Notes: generated by a model from the sequence alone, not told the origin. A stretch of 64,000 nucleotides of DNA from Lycium barbarum (GCF_019175385.1 NC_083337.1:165987713-166051712), one strand, 5' to 3'. Positions 1 to 12,135 are shown, counted from the stretch's first letter. Translations and numbers: made by a program.

Positions 1-97
1 ATAATTGACTACGGCTATGGTCTATGACTGCAATCGACTCCATAATAAATTTATAATAGACTACGGCTATGGTCTATGATTGCAATCAACGCCGTAC
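1..97. repeat. Two-copy tandem repeat, 52-bp period
   Basis: A unit containing gactacggctatggtctatg begins near position 7 and recurs near position 59, with a few substitutions between copies. The array may continue to the left of the window. I see no coding potential. Confidence 0.7.
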
Positions 98-691
98 TAA
101 GTTGTTGGGGACTGATTTTTTGATAAAAAGTCGGAACTTTCACCGGAAACTAGATCTGAAAAGTAGATAAATCGGGAGCTTTTGGAGGGATTTTTTTTTT
201 GGGTAATTAAAATGTTGGGTCTTGGGGGCCAAAGTGTAGTTTTCAAAACTTTAGGGCTTGAATTTGACATAAAACTGTCTGAAATACCAACGTTATAAAT
301 TGTGGTTGTTCCATCAATTTTTTGAAACTTGTGGCCTTTTGGCAAAACAAGTTTTCAAAGTGGCCTTTTGGCCAACTTCCCCAAGTAACTCAGACTTAGA
401 AGTACTATACATACACAGACAAATCCAGAATTTAAAGTTTCTGAGTTCCTACAGTAATCTGTAATTTAATTTACAATAATAATTGTGTTCAAAACCAATT
501 TATTAATATTTTAATAGATTTTTTTTTAATATATACAGAGTATGAACAAAAGCTACGTAATCCTGAGAGCGCATATATAAAGCTTTGGCTCTGACCCTGC
601 CTGTAAAATATAAAACAGGGAACTTTACAGTTACAAATCCTAGTCGAAAACGAATAAAATCTCCAAGAGGAGAAAAATACCTGCTATGATA

Positions 692-933
692 TACTTTCTC
701 CGTTCCAATTTATGTGAAGGTGTTTAACCAGGCACAAAGTTTAGAAATTTTAGAAAGACTTCTGAAATTGCAGTTTAAGATAAATCATAGATATTTGTGG
801 CTAGCTAATAATCATTTCATTAAGAGTAAAATTGGAAGTTTAAAGTTAAATTGTTATGTACTAAATATAGAAAAGTATCATATTTTTACAGGCTAAAAAT
901 GAAAGAGTGTTACATAAATTAGTAAGGAAAGAA
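692..933. mobile_element. Degenerate Stowaway-like MITE
   Basis: The left end reads tactttctccgttccaattt, and the right end contains the inverse of the same terminal sequence (acataaatt followed by a decayed gaaag end). The interior resembles the better-preserved elements at 3193 and 41958. Both ends have drifted, so the limits are approximate. Confidence 0.5.
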
Positions 934-1115
934 TTATAACTTTTATGGATTTTGTGCGGGTATTAATTATTCAAATGAACAAGAAAATAAACGTATCAAC
1001 CGATATATAAATACTCCAATAAGTTAGTTTTTGTAGGAGTAATTCCCAATGACTTAATCCACCCTTAAACCAATCAATGTCTTCTGCACACATCACATTT
1101 ATGTAGATTTTAAGT

Positions 1116-1189
1116 TTATGAGTTCTTACATGTATCTCAAATTAACAAATAATTATGAGTTCTTACATGTATCTCAAATTAACAAATAA
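1116..1189. repeat. Perfect 37-bp tandem duplication
   Basis: Two identical 37-bp units lie head to tail (1116-1152 and 1153-1189), each starting ttatgagttcttacatg. The identity suggests a recent event in otherwise decayed spacer. Confidence 0.85.
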
Positions 1190-1394
1190 TTATATTCACT
1201 GAATTTACACAAAATTATTTATCTAAAATGGAATTATACATATAGGGGTTTTGAGTAAAAGTTAATGGACTTACGTGAACGCATAAGTACTAATGTAGAT
1301 TTGTCTTAGTTTATCAATTAACTATAGTAAGTCATGTAGTTTAGTGTAAATACCGGGTACGGGTTTCCTCTTCTCAAATATCTTATCTTATCAG

Positions 1395-1600
1395 TTACTC
1401 ACTATGTCCCAATTTATGTGATAGTATTTTAATTTACTGGGCATGAAGTTTAAGAAAAAAAGAAAGACTTTGAAATTTATGGTGGTCTAAAACAAGTTAT
1501 AGATATATTTGGGTGTCCATAAATCATTTTATTAGGCGTAAAATAGAAAGTTTGCAATTAAATTGTTTCTAAATACTGCGCATGTATAACTTTGAGGATA
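1395..1600. mobile_element. Stowaway-like MITE remnant
   Basis: The left end ttactcactatgtcccaatt followed by tatgtgatagtattttaatt matches the start of the Stowaway elements elsewhere in the window. I cannot find a clear right inverted end, so this is a partial or decayed copy. Confidence 0.4.
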
Positions 1601-1690
1601 ATTCTTAGAACAAACATATAAACATAGAGTAGCTCGTCATTGGCAACTAAAGCTATGTAATGTTTTTAAAATATCTCGTCCTTTTTCTAG

Positions 1691-1882
1691 GTTGAAGCAA
1701 CAGATGCATCACCTCACATGGTGAACTACCTCAGGGAGATCAATTGCATGATGAGGACCATCGGCGGAGATTGGATCTTGATGACAAACGAGGGTTCTTC
1801 GAGTATTGGCCATTGCAGCAATGACAGACCTCTAAGAACATTAGAACTTTTCCCTGTCGCAACGACTGGATTCAAGGATTAG
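1691..1882 (+). CDS. Terminal exon with a WUSCHEL box (WOX-like, partial)
   Basis: An open stretch of 63 codons follows a pyrimidine-rich acceptor (ctttttctag) and ends at TAG in 1880-1882. Near its C terminus it contains R-T-L-E-L-F-P-V, followed by ATTGFKD and the stop. The T-L-x-L-F-P core is the WUS box, the repressor motif at the C-terminal end of WUSCHEL-related homeobox (WOX) proteins. In WOX3-type proteins, as I recall them, it is followed by a similar T-G-x-K-D tail. No homeodomain is visible in the 1690 bases upstream, which are repeats, so the first exon would lie left of the window or has been lost. This could be the last exon of a living WOX gene with a long intron, or an orphan exon. 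The motif is clear; the gene's identity and activity are inferred. Confidence 0.5.
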   Translation, partial: VEATDASPHMVNYLREINCMMRTIGGDWILMTNEGSSSIGHCSNDRPLRTLELFPVATTGFKD

Positions 1883-3192
1883 AAACTTATAAATCTTCTC
1901 CTTTGCCTAATTATATTTCACTAATAAGTATGTAGCAATTAGATTAGTAGAGTAGTATATTATTTGAAGAGCACACTTTTGATTCGTGTATTTTGCGTGG
2001 TAGTTTGAGTTATGTTAGTTTGAAACATTTTAGCCTTCTAACTTATTTCTACTATTTGTACGTGTACATATATGCTTGGTTAATTGGTTTAATTTTCTCC
2101 TAATTAAATCTATATTCAAGTCGTTGGGTTGCCCATTGCCCTAATCATATAAGAGACCGCAACACATTCTCTCAACCAATATATGGACTTAACACTCCTG
2201 TCCATGCCGAGGACTCTATTGAAGCGTGGATTACGGGCCCAACACAGACAAACACAATAAAGGGACCGATGGGTTGCCTCTGATACCATGTAAAGATATG
2301 ACAGTTGAGTCTTTCAACCTCAAAAATTAGTTCACAAGGAAACATTTTTCAAAATCATAATAAAGAGATCAAAATTGAAAAATCATGACTATAAAAAGAT
2401 CACAATTCAGTTCCTCAACTAATATGCAATTTAGCCTTTTCTATAAATGAAAACATTTAAAATATAAAAGCAAGGTTGAATCGATGAGTAAGGTTGCTCT
2501 AGTTGCATAACACCTCCATTAAGTAATATGTATTTTAATTTGATTTTACCTACTAAGATTAGATTATTTGGTTTGGTGTAAATATAATGGGTGCAGGTAA
2601 AAGCACTTATATTACGAGAGTTGGTGGTTGAAAAGTACGATGTGATGACTTGTCCGCACTTTGTATTTATATCAACCCAATAAATACATGACACACATCT
2701 TCACATATTATTATCACTGAATAATAGTAAATCAATGCACATCCTCTTAATATATGATTTAACATGGTAAATTAATATGATTTAACGTAAACACTTGATG
2801 TTAGTACATTTTTTAAGATTTGGCATTCAGTAAACCATGTTTAGCTGAGATTTGACATTTAGACCTCGTTTATCTCCAAATTTCACATTCAGTTCCCCAT
2901 ATAGTTGAGTCCGCTTTCAGAGGGACACTCAAAATTTGTTTTAACTCAAATCAGTTAATTATGTTTTAATCTGACTATCTTCGAACTTATTTTTCACTTT
3001 GACTATATATGCCGCTCATGAGTTTGCAGTTTAAACACACAATTCAAAAAAAGATATGGAGTATCATTTTTTCTTAAATTTCACATCCTATCAAACGGTG
3101 TTCTATAAATTCTGAGGGAAGCAGTACTTATTTTCACATGATCCATTAATCGAATGATTTTATATTAATACAACCAGCACGATTAATTTATA
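1883..3192. other. Spacer with retroelement traces
   Basis: AT-rich spacer without a supportable gene. It holds the putative 3' UTR of the WUS-box exon, a retroelement-like primer-binding site at 2278-2288, and otherwise unrecognised sequence. Confidence 0.5.
2278..2288 (-). other. LTR-retrotransposon primer-binding site relic
   Basis: On the minus strand this reads TGGTATCAGAG, the sequence complementary to the initiator tRNA-Met 3' end that Copia-type and TRIM elements use as primer-binding site. On the plus strand it is followed directly by TG at 2289, as expected if a minus-strand LTR ends in CA there. I could not find the far LTR end or a second LTR, so this is probably a fragment. Confidence 0.4.
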
Positions 3193-3410
3193 CTCCCTCT
3201 GTCTCAATTTATGTGGCACTATTTTATTAGGAACGAAGTTTTAAAAAGAAAGAAATATTTTTTACATTTGTGGTCCAAAATAAGCCTTAGATATTTATAT
3301 GGTTGTAAATCATTTCATAAAGTTAAATTATTTCTAAATAAATAAAAATGACATTCTTTTTTGGACAGACTAAAAAAAAATGTATCACATAAATCTTGAT
3401 ACAGAGGGAG
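3193..3410. mobile_element. Stowaway MITE, 218 bp, TA target site
   Basis: The element begins ctccctctgtctcaatttat and ends with the inverted copy acagagggag, flanked on both sides by TA (3191-3192 and 3411-3412). This is the standard Stowaway (Tc1/mariner-type) structure. There is no coding capacity. Confidence 0.85.
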
Positions 3411-3968
3411 TAACTAAAAGGATATTTGGAAATCAATAACCACTCAATTAATATAGGGGGGTAAAAATTTGAAAAAGAAACTGAACGACAACAACGTTGA
3501 TGCTCTGTTTTGTGTACATATTATCTTAGGGGTTAAACTACATTTAATCCTTCAACTTAGGGACCATTTAGACTTTTTTCTCTCCAATGTGTTACATCTA
3601 AATTTCCAAAATAACATTTAAATTCTCAGCCCAAACAAGTTAAATCGCAAGAATGAAATCGGTTAATTTCTTGAAGATGATCGAGTCATTTCTACATTTG
3701 ACTTAATTGAACCTTGTATTTATAGCTTTAGCCTTTGTTGTTTGAAAAAAGAAACTCAAAGGAGTGTACTTACAGACAATCACATAATCTTGACCAAAAT
3801 GCTGAGATAAACCAAGTGAAAGCGCAACTTCCAAAATTTCTCTTCCAGTACATATCAAGCAACATCTTTCAGTAGAATTGCAAGCGGGTAACATTTTATA
3901 CAGGAAATTATTAGTAGAATTCATAGCTCAGTGAAGTAAATATGTGAAACCACTATTACTATATATGT

Positions 3969-6900
3969 CTAGAAATTTTCTTTGTGGAAATTGAAGCGAG
4001 TAGATGAATTTAAACTAAATTCTTGACACAGCCTTCTAAGTGGTTTTGTAAGAGTTGGACTTCCGCAGTAAAATACACCTGCAATTGATAGATCATTATA
4101 TAATAAGTTCTTTCTAAAGATTGGAACATGTTCTTTTTGAAAAAGAAAAAAGCATGCATAATTGAGCCTTACCAATTCGAGAAGATGGATGGGCTGCTGC
4201 CAACCGAGAGAATACCTTTTTCCAATTTGGTCTTGCAAAATGTGTTCTTATCTGTTATAGAGCAAGTGTTTGAAAAGCAAAGTTTAGTTATATACACTGA
4301 CTTGACTGTAAAAATCTTTTTACACTATGGTTTAACCTATTATAGCATATTAGTATCGTGTTTATCATGCTAATGCATAATATCATGAAAAACGGATACA
4401 AACTTTTGACTGCTACTTAGTATTGGCAATAAAACAATTAATGCTTATAATTGAGTTTTAATTGTAATATTCTTATAGCCATGGCCTGATTGCTTCAACA
4501 TTTTTTACATAGTCAGTGCACAGAACTATAACATACTAAAATTGTGAAAACTAGAATGTTTGAAGGGAGAGTCATGGCTAAAGAGGATATATATATACCC
4601 GACTATCGGAGACAACATCGAGTCCATTTTTAGCATGTTGTAGTGATTGCACCATTGCAATAAGTGCAGATCTAGCATCTCCTTCTTCATAAACACTAGT
4701 CAAATAGTTGTGCATTTCTATCAATTCCTGGTACATGTACAAAATATTTCAAGTATATCAGTTCAATTTATGTCAAGTGAGGGAACTAATAGAATTCTGA
4801 GAAATTCTTGTTATTGAAAATTAACTCACATTATGGTCATATTCAGCAATATCATCCATAACACCCTTGAACCAGTCAAATGATCCTTGTTCTCTTGTCA
4901 CCCAGTAGAAATATGCTCTGTGAGGACCTCTCTTATTACTTGATGATTCACCAAATTGCTGATTCTGCAGTTATTGGATTTCATTAATTTTCATTTTCAC
5001 ATCTCTACTTATTCTTAATTAGAAACAGAGTTCAACTTTCGTACACTAACAGTATAAACGAATTTTTATATAAGGTCATCTAAAAGATAGCTAAAACGTA
5101 ACTGTCTATAATAAGTAGGACTAGTAACCTCGAAAGGTAGAGTGCTACAATAGGTTAAAGATCACTGTTAGACAATCAGTGTATAGAATTTAAATCCTTA
5201 GCAAAATATTGTTTCGAAATTAGGAACTTACAGATTCAGATTCATTGTTTAGAAGGTCCTTTAAAATGCTGATAAATGGTGTTGCTCCTATTCCCAAGCC
5301 AATCAATAGAAGGATATCATATTTCTTGTAGTTCTGAGCTGGTGCACCATAAGGTCCTTTGATAGTGATCTTAGGAAATCTGCCTCAAAAGATAAGAGCA
5401 ATATAAGTTCCATTATGGTTCATGGACATGATAATCAGTAACATAGAACATGCTAACGTACTCGGATTGAGAGTGCTGGACATCTGAATATACTTTAGTT
5501 TCCATTCTAACAATACTTCCCTTCCTTGATTGTGCAGCTTGAGGCTCACAGGCCTGCAAATGAGAGCTTATTAAATTCATAAAAAGCTAAATATAAGTAG
5601 AAGAAAGAAAAATTGATCGGCTTTATAAGCTGGAACTTAGTAATTAGGCATATTTTGCTCCACCCGGCATCATAAATGAAGGAGTTGAACTTCTATACAC
5701 TGCCTGTGTAGAAAGTTCTTACACTGTTAGGTCATTTAAACGGTAATTACAAGTAACTGTCAATAATGAAATTATTCACCTTAAAAATAAATTCTAAAAG
5801 TGTTGAAATGTTCTTACACAGTCAGTGGATATTAGTTAAACACTTTCTGAAGCTCATGGCTGAAATGCAGATTTTCCTACTATGTAATGGTCGAGTTTCA
5901 AACCACTAATGATATGGATGAATCACCAATTTTGACAATTTTTTGTAATATTAGCTCATTAGACTTCTAGAACTTATTGAAAGTGATTTGGAAATGCAAG
6001 TTTAACAAATTTATTACCTTCTCAAATCTGGTTTTAAGCTCTGTAGTCCAGTCTCCCAATGTACGTATATGGACACTTAAATAGTTGTCGTCTGGTGCTG
6101 AAGTGATTGAGAATGGATGCCTGTAAAAATTAACAAAGCCCCTTAGTGAAAATAGACCGGACAGATTTCTGTATGTGATCATTGCATAGTTTGAGTTTCT
6201 TCAATTACCATTCAAAAGTTGATATATCTGGACATTTAACAAAAAGGTACATTCCACTCTTATACTTGAATCCTGGAGGTTTACTCATGTATAATGCTAA
6301 TACATTCCCTGTGTATGTGACAGCCTGCAATTTTTTAGCACCAAATCAAAGCTGAATTCAGCATGTTTTGCTATTAACATAAGTTGATGTAATGAAATAA
6401 AACTTATTTGAAACTAAAACCTTTATGATATTGACATGGTAGCTGTGCTCATAGACGATGAGAGTTCTTTCCGTAGCATATGTAAGTAATGGAACTGCAA
6501 GATACATCCATGTCTGCAGAGCAGAAGTATAATCATCACTAGTTTGATAGCAAATTGATAATGTTGGAAATAACTATTGGGTCGGGCCCACCCATAAGGG
6601 GTGTTAATTAGCCCGTTAGCCCATTAACTTGTCCTCCTCCTGAATACTGCCTAAGACGTATAAATACATCAGTATGGTTGTTGGAAAGACAATGCTTTTC
6701 CACATTAATATGATGGCTAGGGTTTGACAAGGAGTAAATTCTCTGCATCTTCCTAGAGAGGATTTTGACTGGAAACAAGGGAATTCCCCCATCTTGTGAG
6801 GATTCCTAATGACCGGTAACACAAGTCGTGGTTGCTATAAATCTGCTTCCGCTAAGGAGAAACCCGTAAATCTACTGAACTAGTATTTTCGGTTGAATAC

Positions 6901-9569
6901 TACAATTAACAATTAAAAAGGCCACAAACAAGTGAACAGAGTTTTTGTGGACAACATGATTGATGCATTTTCAAGTAACCATATAACACTACTAGAATTT
7001 CTACTCTTACTGCAAATTAAAACTAGGAGATGTCAACATACCGTCTTTTTGTACCATTCTGTAGTAAGGTATATGAAGTATCCGTGGAGAATCAAGAGGA
7101 TGTAGACGAGGACTAACAGATGATGTGCATACCAAAACGCGTTAAATCCTGCTAAATGATGGAACGGCCATGGCAATTTGATGACGTTCCTTCTGAATGA
7201 ATGTAAAGCCAATGTGAACGAGAAAAGCATGAAAAGTGTCATCAGAATGCCAGTTACGCCAGGGATAGATGCCACCAGATCCAAGTAACTCGGTTGATGG
7301 TAGTCGAAGTTGCTTCCAAGAAATGTCATAAATTTACTTTGTGGACATGATGTTAGTTTCACAAAATTGCAACTTGTATGGAAAAGCGTGTGAATAAACA
7401 TCGTGATAGCAATTCCCAATGCAATTATCTTGTGGAAATTGATGTTATCATCGAAGGGAAAAATTGAACCAACGAAAGTTTCTCTTAGCTTAGTAAGTGT
7501 TCTTCTGCATACAGGAAAAAGAATGAGAGCCATGTTGAACTTAAGTGTCTCTCCTGCACCTTTAGCTATACAAACGCAATAACCCATGATCTGAAATGCT
7601 GCTTTTCTTTTAAATTGTTGAAACTTCCAAGTGAAGAGTATTACGTTGATGCACAACCACAATGTTAGTACCCATATTCTTTTCCAATTTTCTTGTATTT
7701 TCTCTGATGTTTTGTAAAAGAATTTGCTGACTGGAGTTCTGTATTCTTTTGGGATCATGGTTTTTGCTAGTGTTTGTGATCTCTTCAGAGTTTTTTCCCC
7801 TTCTTCTGATCCCACCATCCCTCTTAGTAGAGCTTCAAGTTGCCACATCTAGAAAATGAAAAATTAAAGAAGAACGCTATCAATAGGATCATATATTTTA
7901 GTCTTATACCACGCAATGAAGCTCTGTCTCTAAAGAGTTTTCATAAATTCAGTTCTAATAAGTTCTTATGGCACGGCGCGAGGAGATTTATCGTCAATAC
8001 GATGATTGTAATAGAAAGTTGGAAACTAGAAGCATGACTGGTGTCTTTGAGGTCCAAGATAATCAGAGCGAATAACTTATATGGTCACTCAACTATAGCA
8101 AATTATCTATTAAAGAAAACTAGTCTAACTTGAGTGACTTTATTGATACAAAATAAACATAAGTGACTAGTGAATAATTTGCTATATTTGGGTGACCATA
8201 TAAGTTTTTCACTCAGATAATCAAACCATCACTAACGGTAAAAAGATGGCAACTTTTTTGTGGTATCCTTACCTCAATATATCCCAAATGATCAGGATCA
8301 AGCTCTTCCATGATTAAAGCTGCGTATGTCGCTGCATGTTGCTTGAATTTTGACAATTTGTTTGCCGAGGCGCTCATCACTAGAACCTTTTTCAGAAAAA
8401 GAAAATATTAAGAAAGGAAAAATTGAAGGAGAAGAGGACAGTTTACAAGAAAAGTTTTTCTCACCTCCTTCACCTCTTCCTCTGATAGTTTCCCATCACC
8501 ATTCTTGTCACACCTGAAAATTACCATAATTAGTCCTTCAGAAAGAGGAAAGGCAGTAAGTTTTTATACAAAAACGCTTGATTAATTTCTTAAAAACACT
8601 TGATTAATTTCTTACATGTCAAAAAAAATATGAAGCCTTGCATCAAGAGATTGAGTTGATATGTCTTCCCAAAATCCTCTCACTTCATCTATTGTTATAC
8701 CATCTTCCGTGTTGATCTTCCTACGCCTTGCCAACGTATCGAATAACTCTCCAGCAAATTCCTTGCTTTCTCCCATACCTATGATGTTAAATATAGAAAT
8801 GTTACCTTCTTCTCTACTGAAAACAAGTTTATATAATGCCTGTTTCTATAGGAGTTGACAAAAATACCAATACAGGTCCCAAATTTCTCTCTGAAGAGCC
8901 TCCCACTAACTGCATTTTGATTGAATCGTTTCTCCACACTTCGCCAGGCATCTCCCTCCTTCCCTGTTGTTAAAGATATAATTAAGTAAATAAAAGTTAA
9001 CTTTTCTAACAGTTTTAGCTTGTTGATAAGATTGTCATACTATTCAATATGATAGAGGTCCTCAGTGGCGGATGGAGTATATAATCGACTAGTTTAAGTG
9101 AACATAGCATTTTCGACATTAGGTAAGTTATAGTGTTAAGCTTTTAGACGAGACTATCACATAATTCGATATGGTATCAACACAGACGAAGATCCTGAGT
9201 TCAAGTCAAACGGCATTCTATAATCAAAAGAGATTCTTTCACATTCTTAAACCACGAAAAAAGAATTAGGTCCACACATGAGGGGGCGTGTAGAAAATAC
9301 AATTCAGTAAATAATTGCATACGCTCGAGCAGTTAAATACCTGTAGTTGTTCTGTCAAGAAATCGCAAGCTCTTGAGCCCTCTAGAAGCTCCTGATTGCA
9401 TCCTCCCCATTCTTGGAACGACGCCATTTCTTCTTCTTGAAATGCTATAATTTTTCTTGAAAGATTTTTGGTTTACATTATCCGGAACATCACTATCTAT
9501 TTCAGCATTTTCAAGAATCCATTTCACTGAATTGTCTCTAGGTAATTCCCCATTGTCAATGGGCAACAT
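3969..9569 (-). CDS. RBOHJ-like: Respiratory burst oxidase (NADPH oxidase), RBOHH/RBOHJ type
   Basis: Plasma-membrane NADPH oxidase that makes apoplastic superoxide. Fifteen coding exons, all with GT-AG borders and consistent phase, give 818 codons plus stop: 9569-9341, 8963-8874, 8778-8616, 8513-8465, 8386-8273, 7848-7042, 6513-6421, 6324-6209, 6120-6018, 5553-5462, 5379-5232, 4964-4830, 4727-4599, 4251-4173, 4078-3969. Visible parts: the [12 protein letters not shown] segment (about 65-75); EF-hand [12 protein letters not shown] (about 162); a second hand DPDHLGYIE (about 207-215); a ferric-reductase membrane core with likely haem histidines near 354, 368, 457 and 470; FAD motif HPFSITSAP (554); NADPH motifs GPYGAPAQ (627) and GLGIGATPF (646); and VFYCGSP near the end, finishing in FHKENF. 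The N terminus and tail (CQEFSL..STRF) match the pollen-tube RBOHH/J clade better than RBOHD. The chosen ATG is the first in frame; no upstream ATG was found. Introns carry a MITE and a possible solo LTR. Confidence 0.95.
6562..6911. mobile_element. Possible solo LTR in an RBOH intron
   Basis: Within the intron 6514-7041, a block starts TGTTGGAAATAA and finishes around TACTACA/ATTAACA. It contains a TATA-like stretch (gtataaatacatc, about 6658). Size and termini fit a short Copia-type or TRIM LTR. I could not find an exact 5-bp target duplication, so the right border and the identity are uncertain. Confidence 0.4.
8074..8206. mobile_element. Short MITE in an RBOH intron
   Basis: About 35 bp at the left end (aacttatatggtcactcaac...) is repeated in inverted form at the right end (...gggtgaccatataagtt), giving a 133-bp foldback element inside the intron 7849-8272. 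I saw no clear target duplication, so the superfamily is open. Confidence 0.65.
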
Positions 9570-10479
9570 ACTATGTGATTCTCTTCTCCTTTGAAGAGCT
9601 TCAAAATACTCTGTTTTGAAAAAAATTGGATGAAAGAGAGATTTTAGACAGGAAGCACAGAGGGAAAAAGAGAGGAGAATTCTTTAAGTCAATTGTTTGA
9701 AATTGCTATGCTTTTCAAAAACCATAGTGTCCCCCAACTAAAAAGCAACCAAAATGAACATTTTATTCATTGGACAAAGTCTTATTTCTGATGATAACTT
9801 TTTTATCTCTTTCCTTTGAGTTAATTGAATCTTTTTTAAACAGAGCCAAGGAGTAGTTGAATAATTAGTTTAGTCACTGGATGACTGGATTTTGTGCATA
9901 AGATACTGCAATTTGCTCAATATCCCATAATGTGAATACAATATTTTAATTATAGGCATACCTAGCAAGCTAGAGACAGATCATATGATTAAATTGTTAA
10001 ATATTCTACCAATGTTCAAATGCTTTCTTATGACAGAAATTCTAGGGAATTAAAATGGGTGGGGGAACATGCATCTTTTTAGACGTGGTTCAAATTCTTC
10101 AATGCAAGAAGTAGTCATTTGGGATCCCGATCATGCAAGTACTTGTGACTTGTGAGCACGTTGTCGTCCACTGCTTTTATTATTATAAATTTTTGTTGTT
10201 CTTCTTAATCTTTTTTCTTTTTAAGCTTTTGGGTTCTGAAAGTTTTTGTTTTTTAAAATATCTCAGCTTCAACATGGTTTGAAGTTTTGACAATGCTATA
10301 GCCTATAGCAAAGTCGGAAACTTTGGGTGGGACCGGTATTCAAAGTTTAGCCGCCATTTGAAATGTAATCGAAAAATAACCTCTTTTTAATCCGAAAATA
10401 AAATTTGGACAAGAATATTCATAGTAAAGGAAGGGGAGCCTTAGAGCAACACTAAAGTCGTCTCTGTGTGACCTATAGG

Positions 10480-10657
10480 CAGGGGCGGAGCTAGCCCTTT
10501 GGGCGTTAGCTTCGGTCGAACCTAGTAGATTTTGTCCAAACCATATATTTGTATTAAATTTTTTGTCAAATATGTACATATTATTAATTAAGAACCCAAT
10601 AACTTTAAAGAATTAGAACCCCGAACCCACAAGCTTCGAGTTCTGGCTCCGCCTCTG
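10480..10657. mobile_element. hAT-type MITE, 178 bp
   Basis: The ends are caggggcggagctag and its approximate inverse ctggctccgcctctg. The flanking 8-mers are cctatagg (10472-10479) and ccgatagg (10658-10665), seven of eight identical, as expected for an aged 8-bp hAT target duplication. Confidence 0.75.
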
Positions 10658-11444
10658 CCGATAGGTCTGTTTAGAGCAGTCACTAGTGCTTGGCGTGCGG
10701 GCCTCCCCCGAACCTGACCCTGCTAACGCGGAGTATAATTGGTTCTCCCCAAAAGGCATTGAGGCGCAGCAGTTAACAGGATATCGAGGTAAGGTACTGT
10801 TTCGGTGCGGGCCGCAAGAGCTGTGTACCAGAGCAAGAGAATCAAAACGGTACCAAATCAAGAGAATCAAGGCAAAATCTGAACTCTAGCTATAACCACA
10901 AAATAACACGGGTCAAGGTAGATTTATTAGTTCAAACTCGAGCAATTTTTCTCAGATTTTGAACTGCGCATTTAACGGGGGTCTGGTCAATTTATCAATG
11001 TGAAATTGAGCTTGTAATAATCTTAATTCGAAGCAATCTCGAAGTTCTTATTTTAAATGGTTTTGCTAGAGAATAGGATTTTAATAAATGGAGTGTAACC
11101 GAGATATACCGAAGCTTAAGATGAATTTAAAGGCTAGATATTTGCACGTGATCAACTTGCCAAGCTATTAACAAGTTAATCTCAGCTAATATCAGTTCAT
11201 TCGAAAGCTTAAAGGTATATTGACTTTAATTGGTGAAGTTAAGTGCACTCTAGTCTCTCTTATGTGATCACTGAGCCGAATTGTGTATAATAAACCTCAG
11301 GAACTCATTTATACACCGGAGCCGAATTCTTACTATTTTTTCCTCTCTTGCAAGCCTTCACTCTGCATCCTTTATTTATTACATTTAAGATTTTCGGTTC
11401 TACTTGTGCTCCTGGTTTTCACTGTAACAGATAGATCCATTGGC

Positions 11445-11489
11445 ACGGGGACGCCATATCCATATTCCCTGGTGTAATGGCGTCCCCGT
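11445..11489. repeat. Perfect 13-bp palindrome with 19-nt loop
   Basis: Arms acggggacgccat (11445-11457) and atggcgtccccgt (11477-11489) are exact inverse complements, unusually GC-rich for this spacer. They may be the ends of a tiny decayed transposon or a transcript hairpin. No function can be assigned. Confidence 0.6.
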
Positions 11490-12135
11490 ACAAGATTGAA
11501 CTACCTCCATACTATTGGCATTAATTAAGTTAAAACCTCTATTCTCGTTGTCCCTATTGGGGGCACTTACCCAAAAAGGACAAGAGGAGGAAAACACAAC
11601 TGTGTAGTGAAGTTGACCTCAGAATGTCACACTGGCCCAAATCCTCTTCCAAACAGTTCCTCAAATAAAGTCATTTCAGGGTATAAAAAAACTTACCAGA
11701 TTAGAAGATTAGAAAAACTCTTATCATGATCACATCCAAAGACAGCTCAAAGTCACTCATTTACAATAATCCGTCATTGTCTCAGGAAACTCCCAACTCT
11801 GTTTCCTACAAGAGGTTCAAACAAATGAAACTCTTCCCAATCACTACAAATAATTTAAAGAATAGTATACATGAATTACATGTAGGATAAATAGTTTTCC
11901 ATTTTCTTCTTTCTTCTTTCTTCTTTCATGGATATGGCAACCCCGCATTCAAACTCCTCTACTCAAGGAGCCTAACAGTGGCCTCTTCCACTTTGCTTCC
12001 TTGATGACTCAAACCCCAACTATGATTAGAGGTGGAGGGCCCTTACCGCGAAGCTATCCCTCACTCGTCCATGTAGTTGAATTTCTTATGTACAGGTTTT
12101 CTTCCATAATCCTATAATGTCTAATTTCTATGGTC

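Larger units (their letters stand above)
9570..12135. other. Spacer between RBOH and kinesin-5 genes
   Basis: This holds the RBOH 5' leader and promoter on the right of that gene, and the kinesin-5 3' UTR at the other end. Apart from the MITE at 10480 and the small palindrome at 11445, I recognise nothing. Open frames around 10613-10889 run on both strands through GC-richer sequence and have no familiar motif. Confidence 0.5.

Noticed and set aside
97..345. 82-codon minus-strand frame
   Set aside because: No known motif, next to a tandem repeat, and no splice or promoter support.
7840..8037. Plus-strand frame over the RBOH exon/intron border
   Set aside because: Shadow of RBOH intron sequence, without domain content.
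9170..9215. atggtatcaacacag as a retroelement primer site
   Set aside because: It diverges from TGGTATCAGAGC after the first eight bases, and no LTR-like end adjoins it.
10613..10889. Open frames on both strands
   Set aside because: They arise from locally higher GC content; no recognisable protein.
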